This document shows positions 34,915 to 46,439 of a DNA stretch of 64,000 bases, in pieces. The translations under genes were made by a program, and so were the position numbers. Every line of letters starts with the position of its first letter. Within the stretch, counting starts at the first letter, position 1. The stretch is from Symsagittifera roscoffensis (lineage: Eukaryota > Xenacoelomorpha > Acoela > Convolutidae), in the NCBI RefSeq assembly GCF_963678635.1, contig NC_087063.1, forward strand, positions 20,404,701 to 20,468,700, given 5' to 3'. The notes below the pieces were generated by a model. That model did no database searches, was not told the origin of the DNA, and saw only the letters and a program-made list of their open reading frames with translations.

Positions 34915-35752
34915 GACTGAAAACAAATAAATGCTAAGTAAATTCTGTGGGTTATACATTAAGGGCACATTTGAATATCGGAAATTTGAATTACAAAAAC
35001 ATTGATTTAAGATCACTAATGCAAAGCGTGGTAGAGCGAAGCGAAGGAAACGTTTGTGGCTCATGTTCCAAAACCCCACCAGCGAAATTTTGCATCTACA
35101 ATTTCGTTCATAATGTCTTTTAGCTATAATTTTTAGCATGCTGAATCACTAGGATCGTGCAAATGTTACTTTTCCTCATAATCAAACGTGTTAGAGCACT
35201 TAATTCACCGTTTAACTGCAGCTTAATTAGGCGTGGAGAGGAGAGTGAGAGAAACACACAGCCTAACAAAGAAAGCAAAAAATCCGCCATCGCTACTTTC
35301 CAAAACGATCAATTTGAATTTTATAAATCAAAACTTTTCTAGAAACATTGAGCTGTCTGAAAACAGGTTTTTATCGGCAGTGTAATGCTCTTAACATAAA
35401 AAACAGGCTCTTTTTCTCGCCCCCTCACACATTTGAAAATTTCTGTTTTCCTAATTGTTTTCGTGTTATAATGGATAAATGCGTGATTGTACGATGTAGG
35501 TATGAAAAAAAAAATCTGTTCACAATAATTAGTTTTTTCATCATGCCAAATTTATTGCATTATGACAGAAAACGTTAAAATGGTTTTAAAAAATTATTTA
35601 TCAAATGTGGGGGGAAAGTGGAAAAAAAGCCAAAAAACATTAAAAGATTCATGGTTGTAATCTTGATTTCATACTGCTTGATATACATGCAGTTTTATAC
35701 TCCACTACTACTTTTCTTACTAATTTTTTTCTTAATCTTGCATCGAGCTTTT
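34915..35752. other. Intergenic AT-rich host DNA
   Basis: No supported gene. The frames at 34885-35139 (-), 35157-35342 (+) and 35348-35578 (+) lack homology, acceptors or protein-like composition. Confidence 0.5.
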
Positions 35753-36128
35753 GTTCCGACTTTCGTTACGAAAGTAACGGAAAATTTGTGCGAGGAGTGG
35801 GTTTTTTTTTCTTCAGACAATGTTCGACTTTTTATGTTGTCTTGAGCTTAAATTTGAAAAAATATTTCACCTTTGATGATTTTTTAGTTAAATTATGGGG
35901 GTTTAAACATTGCCATTTTGGCCAATTTGGGACAATTAGCGCCTGATATATTTCGCGCTATTAACGCGTAGCGGAGATTTAATCCGTCTAAAAAGTCGTT
36001 CCAAAAAAATCTCAAATTCAAAAAAAAACTTTTTTATTTATTGTGTTTAATTTTTTTCATGTTAATACTGCTCCTTAAATTTTAAGAGATAGTCAAAACA
36101 TTCAGGGCTTTGCCCTGATCCGAGCTGT
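35753..36128 (+). mobile_element. Helentron-like non-autonomous element
   Basis: GTTCCGACTTTCGTTACGAA at the 5' end and TTCAGGGCTTTGCCCTGATC at the 3' end. A slightly shorter copy that keeps the hairpin. Confidence 0.75.
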
Positions 36129-37012
36129 TTTTTTATCTATTTTATTACAAATCCCCCAAATGTGTCTGCTTGGGCATAGTTTGTACTGTTGTTCCAAATC
36201 TGTTGTAGCAGAACAATGATTTTATAGAAGCTACACACTTCCGGCTTATCCTAAAAATTGCACAAAAAATCTTAAAATGGCATAAAATTAGTAAATGGCA
36301 AAAACTTAATGGAAAAATGAATTTTAAAATGGCATAAAATTAGTAAAATGGCAAGAAATTTTAGAAAAATGGAAGTCACAGATCTCAATTTTTCCTTAAT
36401 TGTTGAAATCTATTAGGTGGTAAGAATTATCGACTGGCATCCTTATTCACGGCTCGAAGTAATTTTCACTTCGAAAAAAGGCCCGCTATATAAAAATTGG
36501 CTTTCTAAGCTTCCAAAAACTTTCTGAAGCACTGATATTGAGATAAGCTTTTTAACATCAAAAAAGTTGCAATTTTTTTTGCAAACAAGAACTGAAACAT
36601 TTCTGCAATTTCTTTGGTTTGGAGCTTCTTTGGCAAAAACTATAACAAGAGTGCTCGGCTGAATGTTTCGGTTGCTTTATATCAAAATTAAAAATTCATA
36701 ATTGGTAAAACCAAAAATCATAATAATTGAAAATTTTTCAGCTGATTATTTATTGAAAATATATCGTAAGCACGCTATCTAAACAACAAAGTGGTAAATT
36801 TCGCCTAGCAACATAAAAACAATTTCTAACAGTTTGTCTGAAAGAAAACTGAAATTTTTCTGGGTCGGATTATATGGCCAATCACGCAATCAAAGGTTTT
36901 TTTCAAATTTGTTTACTTTTTCGAAACCATCCAGGAAACCTATAAGAGGAATAGTGGCTTTTTCAATTTTTTTGATCTCCAATCAGTTTTGTGTTGATAA
37001 TGCGGAAACACA
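36129..37012. other. Intergenic DNA with a short direct repeat
   Basis: AAAATGGCATAAAATTAGTA occurs at 36275 and again near 36328, two units of about 54 bp. No gene was recognised. Confidence 0.5.
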
Positions 37013-37477
37013 AACAAGACTGCTTGTTCTGCATGTTCTGACTGCCTTTTAAGCTCTATGGAGCAGTATAACATGAAAAAAATAAATGTAAAGTTTTTTT
37101 TTTATATTAAGATTTTTACAAAAATCGTTCGCCACATGTCATATAAAGTAAAATGTGATGGATTTCGCTCCTAGTAACAAATCATTTATGGCAAATGAGC
37201 TTGCTTTAAGCAATTTGGAATGATTTCTAAGACGGATTAAATCTCCGATTACGCGTTACTAGCGCGAATCATATTGCGCGTTAATTGTCACAAATTGGCC
37301 AAAATGGCAATCTTTAAACCCACATAACTTTACAAAAATTGATCACGAATGAAATTTTTTTCAAAATTTACGCTCAAGACAACAATATTTTTTTTGTATG
37401 AAATAAAAAAAATCCCGTCAAAAATGGCTTGTTAAAAAGCACAAATATTCCGTTACATTCGTAACAAAAATCGGAAC
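37013..37477 (-). mobile_element. Helentron-like non-autonomous element
   Basis: Minus orientation: left edge ACAAGACTGCTTG, right edge CGTAACAAAAATCGGAAC. The 3' hairpin is largely lost; interior words are conserved. The frame at 36834-37052 overlaps the tail and is not coding. Confidence 0.7.
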
Positions 37478-37519
37478 AAAAAGAAATGAAAAGCATCATT
37501 TTGATAGATTCTGTTCACA

Positions 37520-37595
37520 CAAGACAATAGAGCAGTCTGCTCATTTCAGGGCAAAATCCCAGAGGTTTCGACTGCCCCTTGAGGTTCAAGCAACG
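37520..37595 (-). mobile_element. Helentron-like 3'-end fragment
   Basis: GCAGTCTGCTCATTTCAGGG and CGACTGCCCCTTGAGGTTCA match the tail of the family in minus orientation. Confidence 0.55.
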
Positions 37596-38511
37596 CATCA
37601 TTTTAAAAGAAAAAACTTGTTTTTTTTTTGTTTTTTCTTTTGTTAAAATTGTTCTCACACGCTATGTAAAATACAAAGTGGTAAAATTAGCGTTTAGCAT
37701 AGAAATATGGATTGAATTTTGCAGTCTCAGTTCAAATTGGAACGTGTGTAAGCTAACTTAAATTACCATTTGCAAATTAAGAGAACGAAATTGTTCTACT
37801 GGCGCAAGTTCGTCACGATTTAGCAAGTTTGCTTGTTACACACCGCCCTTTTTTTTATAAAGAGCAATCAGAAATTAAAGAAAAAAAAATTCTGAAACCA
37901 AGGCATCAACATTTTTCAGTTTCAATATTTTTCAAAATTGGTCAATTGAAGCATCTATAACCTTATGAAAAAAAACACACAATTGTTCCAAATGTTTCTT
38001 CTCAAATCAATTTGCAAGTGTTGCCGATCCGGATTCAATCACCGCTTTTGCGTTGGTAGAACATCTGCCCCTTCGCTGGTCTCGAAAATTTTTTATTATA
38101 AACTTTAAGACCAATTGTACATTTTGGGCGGCCAATATCAAATATAAAAAGACTAATTTTGAGTCAAATTAGAACGACCTATTAGTATTCCTCAACTCAT
38201 TTGGACACCAACTTCACACAGGGATTCGAAGCCCTGCCGACCCAAAGGGTCCCCCCTTTTTACTATTTTGAGATATCCATTTGTGGCTGACGGACCCTAA
38301 AATTTTTTAAAACGCGCATTTGGCGCCAATGTACACTAATTTTGAAGGGGGAGCGGGCGCAGAAAAATGCAACCTTCAGATCAAAATTTTCCAAAAGTTG
38401 CCTAAAACGACTTTTTTTAACCTGTTTTTCAAAATTTCAGTTGCGGCGCAAAAAATTTGGCCAAAATAGGGTCTTAATTTTTGAAAAACTTTTAAACCAT
38501 CCCCCCCACCC

Positions 38512-38542
<31 letters not shown>

Positions 38543-39360
38543 ACACACCCCCTGAAAAAAAAATCCATTATAATCTTTTCAAACTCCAAAATTCAAAAAA
38601 TAAACATTTCAAAATTCAAAAAAAAAATAAATAAGATACAACCAGCAAAGTTAGGAAACGTGCAAGAACTGAAAACTGCAAGATTGATGTAATCTTCAAA
38701 ACTGAAACTCTTAGCCGATAAAAAATAATCTAAAAATTGATTTTTGGGCTCGAAGCAATCAACTAACCGGGTTCAATGACCTTCCAGACTTCAGTAGGTT
38801 TATTGTTGTCCACCACTTCCTGTCCCACATAACCAAACTGGCACGTTGCCTCGTGAAAATCAGGCTTTTTTAGATATTATTTTTTTTATTATACAAAACT
38901 GAATTACAATTTGGGGACGTACCATTTTGCATACTAATTGCATATCATCTCGTATTTAAGTTCAATGGAAAATGTGATTAATATGGAAGACCTATTTTTT
39001 GTTGTTTTTACAATGAAAAATTCAATTTTTCCGGGTTCCTTTTCCTATTGTTGCTATTCAATTTTTTAATTTTTTTTTTGAAATGGTTACTTTTTAAAAT
39101 GGCGTCTATTCAATAGTTTGAGATAAAAATCCATCAGCAACTGGCTGGGGAGATTTATCGAAGGCTCTATCTCAAAGAGCAGTTTCTGATTGCGTACCCC
39201 CGTCTGTTTGTCACGCTATTTATTTTTTGTACGGGTAAGTTAAGTCATTTACTTGGTCTGAAACTGATTTCAATTCTACTCTAGTTTCTTTTTTCTCAAT
39301 GAGTTTCTACAAAAACTGGAATTGCGGAGTAATTGTGAGAGCAACGTTGTTCTATCTAAT
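37596..39360. other. Intergenic DNA with simple repeats
   Basis: 38218-38480 is a degraded hAT-like CAGGGG-family copy (GGGTCCCCCC, GGCTGACGGACC, TTGGCGCCAATG). 38500-38552 is a C-run followed by a CA microsatellite. The + frame at 38342-38692 runs through both and is spurious. The rest is AT-rich and featureless. Confidence 0.55.
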
Positions 39361-39369
39361 TCAAGATTG

Positions 39370-39583
39370 ATCTGACTGGTTCTCTAAAACGAATTACAAA
39401 AAAATTGTTTAATAGATACGTAGACGGCATAATTTGTACTGTAAAAGGTAACCCAAACACATTACTTAGAAAAAAAGCAAACTCGTTGAATATAGAAAAA
39501 ACTAACGAGAACTGTGATTTTGTATTTTGGGATATAAACAATGTAATAGATCAACACTCGCAATTCGTATCGAAAATCAACTG
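39370..39583 (+). pseudogene. Penelope-like reverse transcriptase fragment
   Basis: One + frame of about 70 codons reads F-N-R-Y-V-D-G-I-I-C-T-V-K-G-N-P, then L-L-R-K-A-N-S-L-N, then F-W-D-I-N. This resembles the palm of Penelope-like element RT: R-Y-V-D-D, then L-N-S-L-H, then a F-L-D segment. The second catalytic Asp is Gly here (Y-V-D-G), and only this fragment is visible, so it is a dead remnant. A GIY-YIG endonuclease was not found nearby. A LINE RT is less likely, since LINEs carry A/V-D-D in a different context. Confidence 0.5.
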
Positions 39584-40519
39584 ATGCTGAAACATTTTCG
39601 TTTTTCATAGTTGTGCACAGCTCCAACAAAATAAGAATATTGTTGGAAGAACAATTCGTAGGTGATTTCGATGTACTAGTAACTGCAAAATTTTGACGAA
39701 GCTTTGAAAACTAAAAAAAGGATATGGAAAAATTGCCCGTACCCAGACTCCTGAACATTTAAAATTGTAAGCAGTACATTGAAAAAGGCAATATCAAAAA
39801 TTGCTCAGAAAACACAAAAAAGTTGACGAAAGAAAACAAGAGAAAATTGAGTCTCGTGAAAACTGACAAATCACTACAGTACTGAGGAAACTTAAGTTTA
39901 AAACTCGAAGAAAAACTTCAGAGGTCACGGCGGGTGTTAGTCATTTTCACAGCCCGTAAAGTGAAAACTTTTCAGTCGTCGGTTTTGATTTGCTTGGAGT
40001 GAACTTTTGATAATAAATTGAAGTCTCAATTTTCTGTTTATGAAAAAATTGTTTTTGAAATTAAATGCAGTGGATGTAGTTACACTTCAGTAGGGCAAGC
40101 CTCATAGACAAGAGTGCATTAAAACAACCATACTCTTGTAGGGCAGCATGTCCTAGAATCTGAGGCAGTTGAACGGCGAATAATTGACTAAAACACTGAC
40201 GCTGAGAAATTACAATTATCTGAGGGTCTTCATTTACGTAATCTCAAGCTCCAAATGAACAAACGCGACAAATAAACGAGCCGAGAGCTCACTCTTTACT
40301 ACAAATCTGTCGTTGTGCATTCGATTCGTTGTGCATCAAAGTCGTTGTGCATCAAAGTCAATTTGATTCGATGATTTTCAGAAATAAATTGTACAAATGA
40401 GTGAAACATATTCATTTACCCTAGAACATTTCTACTATCAAGTTTATTGGTACAGGCAATTCTTGAATTATCCACAAATCTGACATCTTTATAATTTACC
40501 GCAGCCGAGGGCGGACTTC
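39584..40519. other. Intergenic DNA
   Basis: No supported gene. 40310-40362 has two copies of GTTGTGCATCAAAGTC and related TTGTGCATTCGATTC text. Possibly more decayed retroelement downstream of the Penelope-like fragment, but I cannot show it. Confidence 0.4.
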
Positions 40520-40639
40520 TCATCTTTCACGAAGGCAGTTCCCCTGACGCGTACATTTCTCGGTCATATAAGACACTTGATCCCCATTATCCTCAAACTC
40601 CCCAGTTTCGAAGTTCCGAATGCAAAGTACCGCAATTCT
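40520..40639 (-). CDS. Partial PAN-like exon (E)
   Basis: A strong acceptor (GCAATGTTTCTTTTACAG, intron end 40640) opens a 39-codon frame to a stop: L-C-I-R-N-F near the start, then E-K-C-T-R-Q-G-N-C-L-R-E-R. The final C-x5-C and the C-x3-F before it match the second half of the PAN exons at 31750, 33346 and 50405. Unlike those, the entry is phase 0 and the first half of the domain is absent from this exon, so it is a split domain, an unrelated short exon or a decaying copy. A related but more decayed copy lies at 43720-43800. Confidence 0.4.
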   Translation of the reverse strand, partial: RIAVLCIRNFETGEFEDNGDQVSYMTEKCTRQGNCLRER

Positions 40640-41518
40640 CTGTAAAAGAAACATTGCAAACGAACTAATGACCAAGATCGCATTCATACTTTTACAAAGG
40701 TGATGATGCTCTTGAACTAACGAACCAACTTTTTTTTTGATTTGGTATGAGCTAAAAAAAGTACCAAGGACACTGCTCACTAACGGCAATATTTCAGGGT
40801 TACAAGCAGCTGGCCGAAGCGCTGAAAAATTCAAAGTATATATTGGGTAAGGAGAAAAACTCAGCACAAATACCTTTCATTGTTTTTTGTCCTCTACAAA
40901 CACCGTAAGATAAAGTTTAACTAACTCAGCATAACCTGCAGCTTAAACCTCCAACCTTCCGTTCCGAACTATCAAAGAAACTGTTCAATTAGCCAAACTA
41001 GCGAAAGTGCAAAAACCTGCAGACACTATTAACCACTTCATTTTCAAATAAAATCAACTTTTCTTGGGATTCGCAGTAACATTTTATAAGAACAAAAGCT
41101 CATCCAAACTGATCCAAAATTCACTGACCAATTTTTTTTGAAACTCCATCCAAAAATGCATCTAATTTGAAGCATTTCTCCGAGCCAACAACACCATAGC
41201 GTGAAAACAAGTCTTTGTACGGAATAACCTCAAAGCTGCCTTCGAAGTGAGCTGACCAAAGCCCCTAAAGTGAGCTGACCAAGACCGGGACGAATTGTTA
41301 GTCACGTCTCCAAAGCAGAACTTACGACCGGTAAAAGAGCAGCCTGATAAATTCTGTTCATACATACAAAGACTTGCCTTTCTGATTATCCTGATAAAGT
41401 TGATGCTGGCATTGACTGAATAGACAATTAGACTAGACCAAACGAGACGAAAAATCCTAAAATATAACTTCCACACTCAAAATTTATGGGTGAAGAAATT
41501 TAAAGAAATAGGGAAACC
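40640..41518. other. Duplicated non-coding segment
   Basis: Parts match 43800-44280 and 44860-44920 (CAGCATAACCTGCAGCTTAA; TGTACGGAATAACCTC). 41247-41283 holds two copies of AAGTGAGCTGACCAA. The minus frame 41162-41476 has C-S-F-T-G-R-K-F-C-F but no convincing splice sites. Confidence 0.4.
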
Positions 41519-41767
41519 AGCGGACTGGAAGTGGTGCAAGAGGAGGTCGAACCTACCATTGGCGAAAACTTCCAAACTAAGTTCGAAATACCCAACGAGT
41601 ACTCGGAAAACATCCTTATCACAGACTGCCATTTCTTTTTATCTGACAGGACCAGTGCAATCTGCACAACCGCGGACATGAGCTTTAAGAACAGGTTGGA
41701 AGCGGACTTCAAAAAATATCAGAATCACAGATGCCCTTCAGCATGTTTTGTCATAGGAAGAAACTAA
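41519..41767 (+). CDS. Possible + strand exon with Cys motif
   Basis: An open + frame ends at a stop at 41767. It has protein-like, charged composition and a D-C-H-F-F-L-S-D-R-T-S-A-I-C segment that resembles the PAN central strand, followed by C-P-S-A-C. Local base composition is more balanced than the flanks. No strong acceptor is seen (GAAACCAG at about 41520 is weak), and a second open frame overlaps it, so the call is tentative. Confidence 0.25.
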   Translation, partial: SGLEVVQEEVEPTIGENFQTKFEIPNEYSENILITDCHFFLSDRTSAICTTADMSFKNRLEADFKKYQNHRCPSACFVIGRN

Positions 41768-42771
41768 TATGCAGAAAACGAGTTAGTAAGCTATAACTTT
41801 AAAACGACTGCGAACAGTCTTTTACAAAAAAAAAATTGCGGCAATGCAGCCAAAACAAAATTGAACAACAAACCTCAACATCCGATTTCATGAGTCTAAT
41901 TGATTTTAACTGTATGGGTTATCGATGGAGGCGTCTTGATAAAAGAAGAAACTCTTACGTCTAAACAAGATTTGCACAACCTATAGTTATCATCAAATCA
42001 TTGAAGTGACTTTTTCCCCGACATAGCGGTTACAACAAGAAGGAGAAATACAAGAAATCAGTCGAAAAAATTGAGATGTCAAATTAGAAACGGATAATGA
42101 GTCATTCAAAGATGCGGATAACAAGTACATCGAAAAACATGCGTCTCTCAATAATCGTCAACATCAAAAATACCATTTTGGTAGAGATTGACAACAATGA
42201 CTTTGTCCGACCCGTAATACCCGAATTAATTTCAACCAACAACCAAAAACCTAAAGAAACTACAGGCTTTTATACAACATGTAAAACAACCAAGAAGAGA
42301 TATGTTGGAAAATTATTTAAATTTGTAGCGCTTCAAATCGGATAATAGCCATTGCCGGCGCTGGGGAGTTTGGCAGAACAAAATCTCTCAGATTTTTCTA
42401 AAAGAAATATAAGCAACCTTTCGCTACTATGCAAGTATACTTTTACTTTTGAATTATGAGAAAGTAAAATTAGTTTTTTTTCAACTACGGGAAGCAATTA
42501 TTTTTCAATTAATTTTCAGGAATCCCCTTCGGGCTCCCCTTTTCGACAAAAAAAAAGATTCGATGCCATCAACCTCAATCTCCAGTATTCACATTCTAAC
42601 TCAAACTCATTGCCATTTTCGGAAGATTAACATACAAACGATTAAACAGCCGGAAAACAATCAGAGAACAAAATTGAACCTGTGAATTTTTTTAATGTCG
42701 AAATCTACACAAGAGAAAAAATCAAAATAAAGAAACAGGCTTGACTTAGCCAAACTTGAAAAGCTTAGGTT
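41768..42771. other. Intergenic DNA, uncertain coding
   Basis: The + frame at 42097-42345 is open for 82 codons with charged composition, but has no acceptor, homology or repeat link that I can see. The frame at 42449-42685 is low complexity. Nothing firm is supported. Confidence 0.35.
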
Positions 42772-43193
42772 GGTGACGTCCCATTTGTACAAACGGTCAT
42801 TTGTACCAAAATGAAAAATCGGTCCCATTTGTACCAAAATTATTCAACTCGATTTCTGATTGGTCGAACTGCGAGCCAACGAATTATTACATTAATTTTC
42901 TACTGTTCAAACAGAAGAAAATTAAACAGCAGAATTGTGACCGCCGCAGTCGCGCCAACGTGTTGCGAGCTTGCCAACAGAGGGTAGGACTCTATACGAA
43001 AATTAGAGCCGGTTATCGCCGCGAAGCGGCGACGCGCACATAGCGCGCCCACCGGCGACCTTAAACCAAGAGCTTAAAGTAGTCGGCTTAATAGTCTTAG
43101 GCCAGTTGAATATTTTTGGTACTAACGGGATTGATTTTTTATTTTGGTACAAATGGGACTGATTTATCATTTTGGTACTTGTGAATACCCACC
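42772..43193. mobile_element. MULE-like MITE with perfect 9-bp target duplication
   Basis: 422 bp, flanked on both sides by GCTTAGGTT (42763-42771 and 43194-43202). The ends are inverted, GGTG...CACC. Each end carries two tandem subterminal copies of GTCCCATTTGTACCAAAAT in inverted orientation. The core is GC-rich, with a CGCCGC-GAA-GCGGCG hairpin at about 43017-43031. It has no transposase. A 9-bp duplication is typical of Mutator-like elements, so that is the likely mobiliser. Confidence 0.85.
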
Positions 43194-43202
43194 GCTTAGG
43201 TT

Positions 43203-43639
43203 ATTCTTTACCGTGGACTTGGTAAAATCAGTGAAAACAAACTCATCAGTGTAGCGACAATAGCAGACGAAAAGTTTACTCATTCCACAGAAAAGTACAG
43301 TCATAGCAATTTTTAATACGAGCTATTACAAAACAAAAGATGTCATATCCCCAAAACTCCTATTCAATTTCACACCCGATTTGGTTAGATAGACCAGTCT
43401 ATATTCTTAGCACATGGAACACAGTGTCTTAAGATTATCTAACATTTATCCCAATTTCTACCTCCCTTTTACTCAAACATTTTTTATTTGGTTATCAAAT
43501 TTTTAAAAGGAGGTACTCAATTTGAAAAAACTGGGGGGTAAACACATTTCCAGTGCAAAATCTCATGGAAATGTTTTTACTTTTTAGCAATATTCCAAAA
43601 CATGCTCCGCCAACAAAAGAAATCGCTGTGATCAATTAC
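43203..43639. other. Intergenic host DNA
   Basis: No gene or recognised repeat. Confidence 0.5.
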
Positions 43640-44284
43640 TCTACTGAGCAAAAAAAGTAGTACATGGTTGATCGACAACCCTAATTTCATCACGTATTAT
43701 TAAGTACCAAGCCTTTTCTTCTCATCAGTTACGGGTTCATTTTTGTTAACGCGTACATTTTCCGATTGTATACAAGACCTGTTTACAACTTTTGAGCCCA
43801 AAATGTTTTTCACCTTTAAAATTAGAATAACTAGATGGCACACTCCCTTTGCGAGAGTGATGAAGCTTTGAAACTAGTAATTCTTTTCAATGCCTGTTTA
43901 TAAATTAAATCAACAAATATAAGCAGCGTAACAAGCAACTGACCTAAGGAATAGAAAAAAAAATCAAAATGCAGTTTCTATAGCTTCATGCAACTCAACA
44001 TAACCAGCAGCTTAAACCTGTACTACCTCTCTTTTTCGAACTGTCGGACTATTTTTTCGATTTCCGAGAACAGTAATTACAAATATGTTGCGATCATGAT
44101 TATCCAATGCAGTTTTGACCAAAAAATTTTTTTGCTCCATTGTTTTCTCTGGCAGAATTTATGGCTGATCCATTCTCGACCAAAGTTTCACCAAAAATAA
44201 TAACAAGAAAATCCATTTGAAGCTGGAGCCAAATAAAAGAACTTCTCCTATCCAGCATTTCTGTAGCACGAAACCGAAACAAGC
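43640..44284 (-). pseudogene. Decayed copy of the partial PAN-exon locus
   Basis: ACGCGTACATTTTCCG at 43750 matches ACGCGTACATTTCTCG at 40551, inside partial exon E. GTGATGAAGCTTTGAAACT matches GTGATGATGCTCTTGAACT. AACTCAACATAACCAGCAGC matches AACTCAGCATAACCTGCAGC. The exon frame is no longer open. This indicates an old local duplication of the 40.5-41.2 kb locus. Confidence 0.5.
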
Positions 44285-44793
44285 ACAAACAAGATTGCTC
44301 CTATCAGGGCGAAGTCCTGAATGTTCCGCCTGACTTTTGAGGTCTATGGAGCAATAATAACTTGAAAAAATTAATTGTAATAGAAAAAAATGAAAACTTT
44401 TTTTGTAACTTGAGATTTTTTCGAAAATCATCTCCCCACCCGCCATATAAAATACTAAATGATAGATTTCGCTCCTAGTAACAAATCAATTACGAAAAAA
44501 GCCTGCTTCAATCAATTTGGAACGATTTCGAAGACGGATTTAATCTCCGCTTACTCGTTAATAGCGCGAAATATGTCGCGCATTAATTTTCCCAAATTGA
44601 CCAAAATGGCTATTTTTAAACCCATATAACTTTACGAAAAATGATCACAGGTAAAATATCTTTTCAAATTTAAGCTCAGTACAACAAAACCTTTTGAATG
44701 ATTTTTTAAAATTTTGTCAAAAATTGCTAGTTAAAAAATCGAAACCCACCCCGAGCACAAATATTTCGTTACTTTCGCTACGAAAGTGGGAAC
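44285..44793 (-). mobile_element. Helentron-like non-autonomous element
   Basis: Minus orientation: left ACAAGATTGCTCCTATCAGG, right TACGAAAGTGGGAAC. It sits inside the decayed duplicated locus and so is younger than that duplication. Frames on both strands here are not genes. Confidence 0.75.
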
Positions 44794-45407
44794 AATAAGA
44801 ACCTTGATACTTGCACATGCCTGTTGAGGTCAATGTCCTCAATTTCTACCACATTTTAGCAGATGCTGTACGGAATATGACCTCGAAGATTCATTTGATG
44901 TATTTTGGATCAATTACGCTGAGAATCAACAACTTGAATGAACAACCATCTTCAACCTACATTGAAATTTCTGCTTTATGAAAGATTCGGTACTTTTGAA
45001 ATCCTAGTAGTTCATACCCAGCGGATAAAGCAAGTGCTCTATGCGACATAGAATTAGGGCCCGCCTCCCGATCAGAATGGTTTGTTCCTTGAGTTCTCTT
45101 CCAATAAAATTCCTTGAAAAGGCCCCTGAAAAGCCTGATTGGTAGAAAAACTCCCACAGCACATTAGGGAGCATACAAAACTGTACTCACACAGTTGTAG
45201 GCCAGAATGAGATAAAAAAAATTTTGGACCTAAACGGCAGGTTTAAAAAGGAAATTAATCATAACAACAAAATAAAAACTAGCAGAAATACGACATTATC
45301 TTATTTTGTTTTGTCTAATTTTGTACCTAATAACATGTACCTGAAAATTTTCCAAAACCTTCTTCACCAAAAGGCGGGAAACAGTTTTTCTAGGTCAAAT
45401 CAATATC
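44794..45407. other. Intergenic DNA
   Basis: The left part (TGTACGGAATATGACCTCGA at 44868) continues the duplication seen at 40.6-41.3 kb. The + frame at 45224-45511 runs into the next MITE and is not supported. Confidence 0.4.
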
Positions 45408-45415
45408 AACCCTAT

Positions 45416-45716
45416 CAGGGGCGGATTCGAAAGGAGGATTTTCAAAAAACTTCGAGGTCCCAAATTGTTTTCCGCCGCAGGCAAAATTTTGAAAAATTTT
45501 GGAAAATTTGACAAAAAATAGCGTTTTTTTTCCGGCGCGCACTTCCCCTCAACATTATCAAATTTTGGTGCCGAATGCGCTTTTAGAAAAAACTTAGGGT
45601 TTGTCTGCCAAAAATGGATATCTCAAAATAGTACAAAGGGGATCGAGTCCCTTTGGATCGAATCTCTGAGAAGAAACGTTCGCGACATCGCCCCCCCACC
45701 CTCAAATACGCCCCTG
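45416..45716 (-). mobile_element. hAT-like MITE (CAGGGG family)
   Basis: 301 bp, ends CAGGGGCGGATTCG...ACGCCCCTG. The flanking octamers AACCCTAT and AATCTTAT match at 6 of 8 positions, both changes C/T, consistent with an aged 8-bp target duplication. The CAGNGNNG end and 8-bp duplication fit hAT. Confidence 0.7.
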
Positions 45717-45804
45717 AATCTTATGGTCATGCTTTTTGATTCTATGTAGGCGCACAAGTGCATGTTTAGATGTCTGTTCATTTTTGCAAAAAACTAAATC
45801 TCAG

Positions 45805-46085
45805 TCAATTAAAGCCTAAATTTCTTATCAAAGTTTTTGTAGCTGTCAGTATGTCCCAATCCAGAGTTTTGTGTTCAGCGTAATAGTGGATGAAGCGGCA
45901 TTTGGAAGTGCGGTTATTTGCGTGAGGACAATCATTTTTGTCAGGGAGTTCGTCGTCAAGACATTTCTGCTTGCACTCATGCAAAGACAGTTGTTTCCAG
46001 GTGCAACTTTCGGGCAGAAATAAAGGACTGTCTTCTGAGACAGATGCAAACTTCTTCATCTTGCCAACAAATTTGAACTGATAGT
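45805..46085 (-). CDS. PAN/Apple-type domain exon (B)
   Basis: An acceptor CGCGTTTCAG (intron end 46086) opens a phase-1 exon of about 93 codons. It reads S-C-T-W-K, then L-S-L-H-E-C-K-Q-K-C, then a D-C-P insert, then S-K-C-R-F-I-H-Y-Y, matching the first two thirds of the PAN pattern. The final C-x5-C seen in exons A, C and D is missing: the frame runs out to a stop soon after the Y-Y. Either a further exon supplies it or this copy is degenerate. No GT donor in a useful place was found before the stop. Probably secreted if functional. Confidence 0.6.
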
Positions 46086-46439
46086 CTGAAACGCGTTGAT
46101 TTATAAATCTTCAAAATACACTTCATATACGTCATAAATACTATCAGATTTAAAAAATGGGTAGGAAGTTTGAGAGGACACAAAATTGGTGCACAGAATA
46201 TTAGAGAACAATTTTAAAAATTCTTAAAACCGGATAAATGAAACCCAAAAATTGTTTTGCGTCGGAGCGATTTGTAATGTGAAGTGCGTGTGAATTAGAG
46301 TTTGCCGCTAACCGTCGGGCGTTTATCTGCTCTCGCAAGTTTGCTCGCATCAGGCAGAAATTACGAAACGACTTTCGAAGAAAACGGAATATTTATGCTT
46401 GGCGTTTTTTTAAATTAAATTTTCGGCGATCGAAATAAT
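46086..46439. other. Intron or upstream region of PAN exon B
   Basis: AT-rich. No signal-peptide exon was identified. GCTCTCGCAAGTTTGCTCGC at 46333 is unremarkable. Confidence 0.35.

Noticed and set aside
38030-38090. D-arm-like GCGTTGGTAGAACATCTGCC
   Set aside because: The sequence that resembles a T-arm lies on the wrong side and in the wrong orientation, so no tRNA can fold.
38342-38692. 116-codon + strand ORF
   Set aside because: It crosses a degraded MITE, a poly-C run and a CA microsatellite.
42097-42345. 82-codon + strand ORF
   Set aside because: Charged composition but no splice signal, start context or recognisable motif.
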